Below are positions 62,826-64,000 of a stretch of DNA of 64,000 nt, piece by piece. Under the pieces are notes generated by a model that was not told the DNA's origin, did not search any database, and saw only the letters and a program-made list of their open reading frames with translations. A program made the translations under genes and the position numbers. Position 1 is the first letter of the stretch, and each line of letters opens with the position of its first letter. The stretch covers positions 1-64,000 of the forward strand of contig NZ_FONT01000006.1 of NCBI RefSeq assembly GCF_900113025.1, given 5' to 3'. The stretch is from Alteribacillus iranensis. Its GTDB lineage: Bacteria > Bacillota > Bacilli > Bacillales > Marinococcaceae.

Positions 62826-63467
62826 ATGTGTGTTATTAGAATCAACGTGAAAAGAAAAACCGATGAAATTAACGAAGTGGTAACATATCTAGTTAACACC
62901 TTTGAGGAAAGAATGACGTTGTTAGAAGCACTCAAAAAGATTCAAGAAAAGCAAGAACCTACCTTGGGTATTAGATATGGCTGTAGATTTAAGGATTGTG
63001 GTTTGTGTGCTGTTAAAGTCAATGGAAAAGAAAAAATGGCGTGTGTAACAAATGCAAAGAATGAAATGTTAGTGGAACCCTTGGATCATGTGCCAATCGT
63101 TCAAGACCTTATTGTGGAACGCTCCTATATTACCAAAATGATTAGAGATTTGGAGTTGATACCTACTGTTAAAGAGGGTGAAGCCTCTATACTAGTATCA
63201 GATGAGTATATGGCAGTTGTTAAGTGTACTGATTGTCAAGCTTGTCTCTCTTCATCTGACATATACTCCCATGAAAACCGATATCAAAATGCAGGTCCAC
63301 TATTTTTCGTGAAGTTGGCGCAAATATATTACCACCCCCGACTAGACATTAATTACAAGGAGATAGCGCAAAAATTAGGACTGCACGAATATAAAAATAG
63401 TCCAACTATCCCTTGTCCTTATGGAGTACCAATTAACAAATTGGCTATAAGTCCGTTTATTGACTAA
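62826..63467 (+). CDS. FrdB-like iron-sulfur protein lacking the [3Fe-4S] ligands
   Basis: A 213-residue protein from the ATG at 62,826 (GGAAGGGA upstream); a TTG at 62,811 also fits. Numbered from this ATG: a [2Fe-2S] domain with C53-x4-C58-x2-C61-x11-C73, as in SdhB/FrdB; then C134-x2-C137-x2-C140, and C197-P198 near the end, enough for one [4Fe-4S]. The Cys expected at 144 is Ser, and the two others for [3Fe-4S] are not Cys (H187, P193). GPLFFVKLAQIYYHPRLD and CPYGVPINKLA align with the SdhB C-terminal domain. It would carry electrons from the FAD subunit to an unknown acceptor. Confidence 0.8.
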   Translation: MCVIRINVKRKTDEINEVVTYLVNTFEERMTLLEALKKIQEKQEPTLGIRYGCRFKDCGLCAVKVNGKEKMACVTNAKNEMLVEPLDHVPIVQDLIVERSYITKMIRDLELIPTVKEGEASILVSDEYMAVVKCTDCQACLSSSDIYSHENRYQNAGPLFFVKLAQIYYHPRLDINYKEIAQKLGLHEYKNSPTIPCPYGVPINKLAISPFID

Positions 63468-63869
63468 TGAAAACCCCATCTCTTTAAAATGAAGTTTAAT
63501 ACCTTTGTATGAAACTATAAGGAGCTAAAATACAATTGTCATCATGATTAGTGTTTTCAAATGCTATAGACATGATCGAATGGTTACTTTCCAGAAAATG
63601 GAGGTATTCAAAAGCATCGACACATCTATAAGCCTTTAGTTGATAAAACTGGAGACTCCTCTCTGCGGTAAAAGAAACACTGCGAGAACGAAGTGAAGTT
63701 CAAGCAGATGTTGCTCTTATTCTATAGGTGCACCACACAGAGAAAGAGCAAGCGCACGTAGTTTGAACTGATGTCGCACTTGTGCCTCTGGTGAAAGCGG
63801 GATGTTTTTCAACTGAATAACACCCTTTGATCCAGCTCCGTCGTTTACACATCAGCGAAGGGAGGAAGA
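63468..63869. other. Intergenic region with hairpin-rich repeat
   Basis: 402 bases between the iron-sulfur gene and the MFS gene. From about 63,650 to 63,800 it has interleaved inverted stretches (GTTCAAGCAGATGTTGCTC and GAGCAAGCGCACGTAGTTTGAAC). The first 180 bases are AT-rich and featureless. No terminator with a T-tract is evident after the operon. Confidence 0.4.
63650..63800. repeat. Hairpin-rich repeat-like segment
   Basis: GTTCAAGCAGATGTTGCTC near 63,697 and GAGCAAGCGCACGTAGTTTGAAC near 63,745 are partly complementary, giving a branched stem. It has phrases similar to other Bacillaceae intergenic repeats, but is not clearly the same family as 85-185 or 26,995-27,268. Confidence 0.35.
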
Positions 63870-64000
63870 ATGATTTTTGGGGAAATGAAACAAAATCGGT
63901 GGTTTGCTCTATGTGTAATTGGAATTTCAGTATTTTTTTCACTAAGCTTGTGGTTCAGCGCTTCTGTAATAACCTCTCAATTGAAAGTGATTTGGAATGT
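63870..64000 (+). CDS. MFS transporter, N-terminal part only
   Basis: The first 43 codons of a gene cut by the window end. The ATG at 63,870 follows GGGAGGAAGA; an in-frame ATG at 63,885 is the alternative. The translated part NRWFALCVIGISVFFSLSLWFSASVITSQL is the first membrane segment of a major facilitator family member (the SLWFSAS motif is common there). Substrate cannot be told. Confidence 0.6.
   Translation, partial: MIFGEMKQNRWFALCVIGISVFFSLSLWFSASVITSQLKVIWN

Noticed and set aside
1-64000. CRISPR arrays, tRNA or rRNA genes
   Set aside because: No regularly spaced direct repeats, no tRNA cloverleaf with CCA-type arms and no rRNA-like sequence were noticed by eye.

Overview
The window looks like chromosomal DNA of a low-to-mid GC, endospore-type Bacillaceae, probably a halophile or alkaliphile. 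Gene order from tagO through yvyE, degSU, degV, comF, flgM-N-K-L, fliW-csrA, fliD-S-T, hpf, secA, prfB, cccB and ftsEX follows the Bacillus subtilis yvy region. Gas vesicle genes, SLH-domain surface proteins, a SecA2/S-layer assembly pair and a uronic-acid-type wall polymer locus fit a salty or alkaline aquatic habitat. The species cannot be named from sequence alone.

Layout. 1-8.4 kb: slaP-secA2 (accessory S-layer export), a TPR lipoprotein and two secreted SLH proteins (a wall amidase and a CAP protein). 8.6-16.9 kb: a secondary cell-wall polysaccharide (SCWP) locus, with pyruvyl transferase csaB, an O-antigen-ligase-like polymerase, glycosyltransferases, a MurJ-like flippase, UDP-glucose dehydrogenase and an SLH lipoprotein. 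16.9-22.3 kb: a SpoIID/LytB protein, a 70-residue coiled-coil protein, tagO, tagU and yvyE. 22.5-24.5 kb: degS-degU. 24.6-29.7 kb: a gas vesicle cluster on the minus strand, inserted between degU and degV. 29.9-43.5 kb: degV, comFA, comFC, and the flagellar hook-associated, FliW/CsrA and filament cap/chaperone genes. A DegU-like orphan regulator and a comK homologue sit where hag is usually found. 43.6-45.5 kb: a group IIC intron placed directly after the fliD-S-T terminator, with a frameshifted reverse transcriptase. 45.7-56.2 kb: a lipoprotein, hpf, secA, prfB (with its programmed frameshift), an SDR, cccB, ftsEX and an M23 peptidase. 56.5-63.5 kb: a five-gene Liv-type ABC importer joined to an unusual fumarate-reductase-like flavoprotein and iron-sulfur pair. 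The window ends inside an MFS transporter gene.

How the parts fit together. CsaB pyruvylates the wall polymer that SLH domains bind, three SLH proteins are encoded here, and SecA2/SlaP would export and assemble the S-layer. DegSU, ComK, the DegU-like orphan and three sigma-D-type promoters link competence, motility and flotation in one neighbourhood. The least explained unit is the Liv/flavoprotein/iron-sulfur operon at the right end. Its FrdB-like subunit keeps the ligands for a [2Fe-2S] and a [4Fe-4S] cluster but has lost exactly the three cysteines that hold the quinone-proximal [3Fe-4S] cluster. Its FrdA-like subunit has lost a substrate-binding histidine. It therefore looks like a soluble redox enzyme for a substrate other than fumarate, fed by the importer.
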